NCBI RefSeq assembly: GCF_038443705.2
Contig: NZ_CP151767.2
Coordinates: 620,001 to 684,000 of the forward strand
Length of the DNA stretch: 64,000 nucleotides
DNA from: Yoonia sp. SS1-5
GTDB taxonomy: Bacteria; Pseudomonadota; Alphaproteobacteria; Rhodobacterales; Rhodobacteraceae
Direction of reading: 5' to 3'
How positions within the stretch are numbered: the stretch's first letter is position 1; the number at the start of each line of letters is the position of its first letter. The translations under genes were made by a program, and so were the position numbers. The notes below the pieces were generated by a model. It did not search any database, was not told the DNA's origin, and worked only from the letters and a program-made list of their open reading frames with translations. Below, piece after piece: positions 63,000-64,000 of the stretch.

Positions 63000-64000
63000 T
63001 TACGCCAGCGGCAACGACCGCTCGACCAACCTTGCAAAGAACGAGGCCCCGGCGGGTGCGGTCTCATCGGCAAAATCATAGGCCGGATGGTGCAGGCCGG
63101 CGCTTTCACCATTGCCCACAAAAAGATAGGCGCCCGGGCGGGCCTGCAGCATGTAGGAAAAATCCTCTGCCCCCATTTCGCGTCCGGTATCGTCAACGAC
63201 CTCTGCCGACACTTCGCGCGCAACCTCGGCGGCAAAGGTGGCCTTTTGCGGGTCGTTAATCGTTGCCGGATACCCCCTTTCGTAGACCAGTTCGGCCCTG
63301 ACACCGTATGCGGCGGCCTGCCCGGCCACAATGTCATCAAGCCGGGACATGACCATGGCCTGAACCTCTGGCTTAAAGGTCCGCACCGTGCCATTCACAT
63401 AGGCTTTGTCCGGAATGATATTGTCGGCTGATCCCGTGTGGATCTGGGTGACCGAGACCACCAGATCATCCTGCGCATAGTGATTGCGGCTGACAATTGT
63501 CTGAATGGCCGTGACCATACCGACCGCGGCGATGATCGGGTCAGCGGTTTCATGCGGCATCGCCCCGTGCCCGCCCTTGCCGGTGATATGAATGTCAAAC
63601 GTATCAACCGCCGCCATGATCGGCCCGGGCGTGGTGTAGAAGGACCCAACTGGATGGTTGGGGGCGTTATGCAGGGCATATACCTCTGATATTTCAAACC
63701 GGTCCAGCACGCCTTCTTGCACCATGACCTCGGCGCCGCCTCCACCCTCCTCAGCCGGCTGAAAAATGAGCGCCACCCGTCCGGCGAAATTGCGGGTTTC
63801 GGCCAAATAGCGGGCCGCCCCCAATAACATGGTGGTATGCCCGTCATGCCCGCAGGCATGCATGCGATCCGGCACGGTAGATGCATATTCCAGCCCGGTG
63901 ATCTCGGACATGGGCAGCGCATCCATATCTGCGCGCAATCCAATTGTCGGGCCAGTGCCCTGCCCGTTGATGATGGCCACAATGCCCGACGTGGCGATCC
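63000..64000 (-). CDS. M20-family amidohydrolase (partial)
   Basis: The first part of the gene is beyond the window; the frame is open to 64000. Motifs GLRADMDALP and MHACGHDGHTTMLLG, with AEEGGGGAEVM, mark the IAA-amino acid/hippurate hydrolase group of zinc or manganese peptidases. It lies 37 bp before the ureohydrolase pair and reads in the same direction. It likely removes an acyl group from an amino acid or amine. Confidence 0.9.
   Translation of the reverse strand, partial: IATSGIVAIINGQGTGPTIGLRADMDALPMSEITGLEYASTVPDRMHACGHDGHTTMLLGAARYLAETRNFAGRVALIFQPAEEGGGGAEVMVQEGVLDRFEISEVYALHNAPNHPVGSFYTTPGPIMAAVDTFDIHITGKGGHGAMPHETADPIIAAVGMVTAIQTIVSRNHYAQDDLVVSVTQIHTGSADNIIPDKAYVNGTVRTFKPEVQAMVMSRLDDIVAGQAAAYGVRAELVYERGYPATINDPQKATFAAEVAREVSAEVVDDTGREMGAEDFSYMLQARPGAYLFVGNGESAGLHHPAYDFADETAPAGASFFARLVERSLPLA

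Overview
The window looks like the chromosome of a marine Rhodobacteraceae (Roseobacter-group) alphaproteobacterium. This rests on an Irr-controlled iscR-nifS-sufB-sufC-sufD-sufS cluster with interspersed small membrane genes, an IscR without the usual cluster cysteines, an lptF-lptG-lptD-surA-pdxA-rsmA run, a pepA-holC pair, a prfA-prmC pair and a DUF4167 gene. The assignment is by gene content and gene order, not by a database search.

Left end (1-3.3 kb, minus strand): an orphan type VI secretion cargo unit, vgrG followed by a PD-(D/E)xK nuclease toxin (Tox-REase-5-like) and the start of a probable immunity gene that leaves the window. Next come scraps of an IS3-type transposase and a decayed 3' part of a large serine recombinase (3.6-4.7 kb).

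Mobile element (about 4.7-28.2 kb): an integrative mobilizable element (IME) at the 3' end of tRNA-Arg(CCG). Its serine recombinase lies at the right end and reads into the antisense strand of the tRNA. The left junction carries a colinear 915-bp relic of the same recombinase end, so two related elements used this tRNA in tandem. The element has MobC, a HUH relaxase and a VirD4/TraG-type coupling protein but no VirB-like transfer channel, so it should depend on a helper. Cargo: ArdA anti-restriction protein with a hairpin-rich leader; a DNA methyltransferase convergent with a GHKL-ATPase operon (candidate defence system); an IS481-family element with a clear 7-bp target duplication; an IS110-family transposase preceded by a run of hairpins and flanked by degenerate direct repeats; two AT-richer modules of unknown exported, membrane and cytosolic proteins; a resolvase; a ParDE toxin-antitoxin pair; and several small proteins.

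Core chromosome (28.2-64 kb): the suf operon on the minus strand (36.8 to 28.4 kb) with a perfect Irr box in its promoter; an alpha/beta hydrolase and an HD-domain hydrolase; a SUMF1-fold protein; a DEAD-box helicase; TfoX-C and DUF4112 proteins; ndk; an ABC-F ATPase; a P-loop kinase; a MarC protein; a retropepsin-like protease with a tiny lipoprotein; holC and pepA; the outer-membrane LPS-assembly run lptF-lptG-lptD-surA with pdxA and rsmA; DUF4167; DUF1499-prfA-prmC; and two ureohydrolases with an M20 amidohydrolase cut by the window end.
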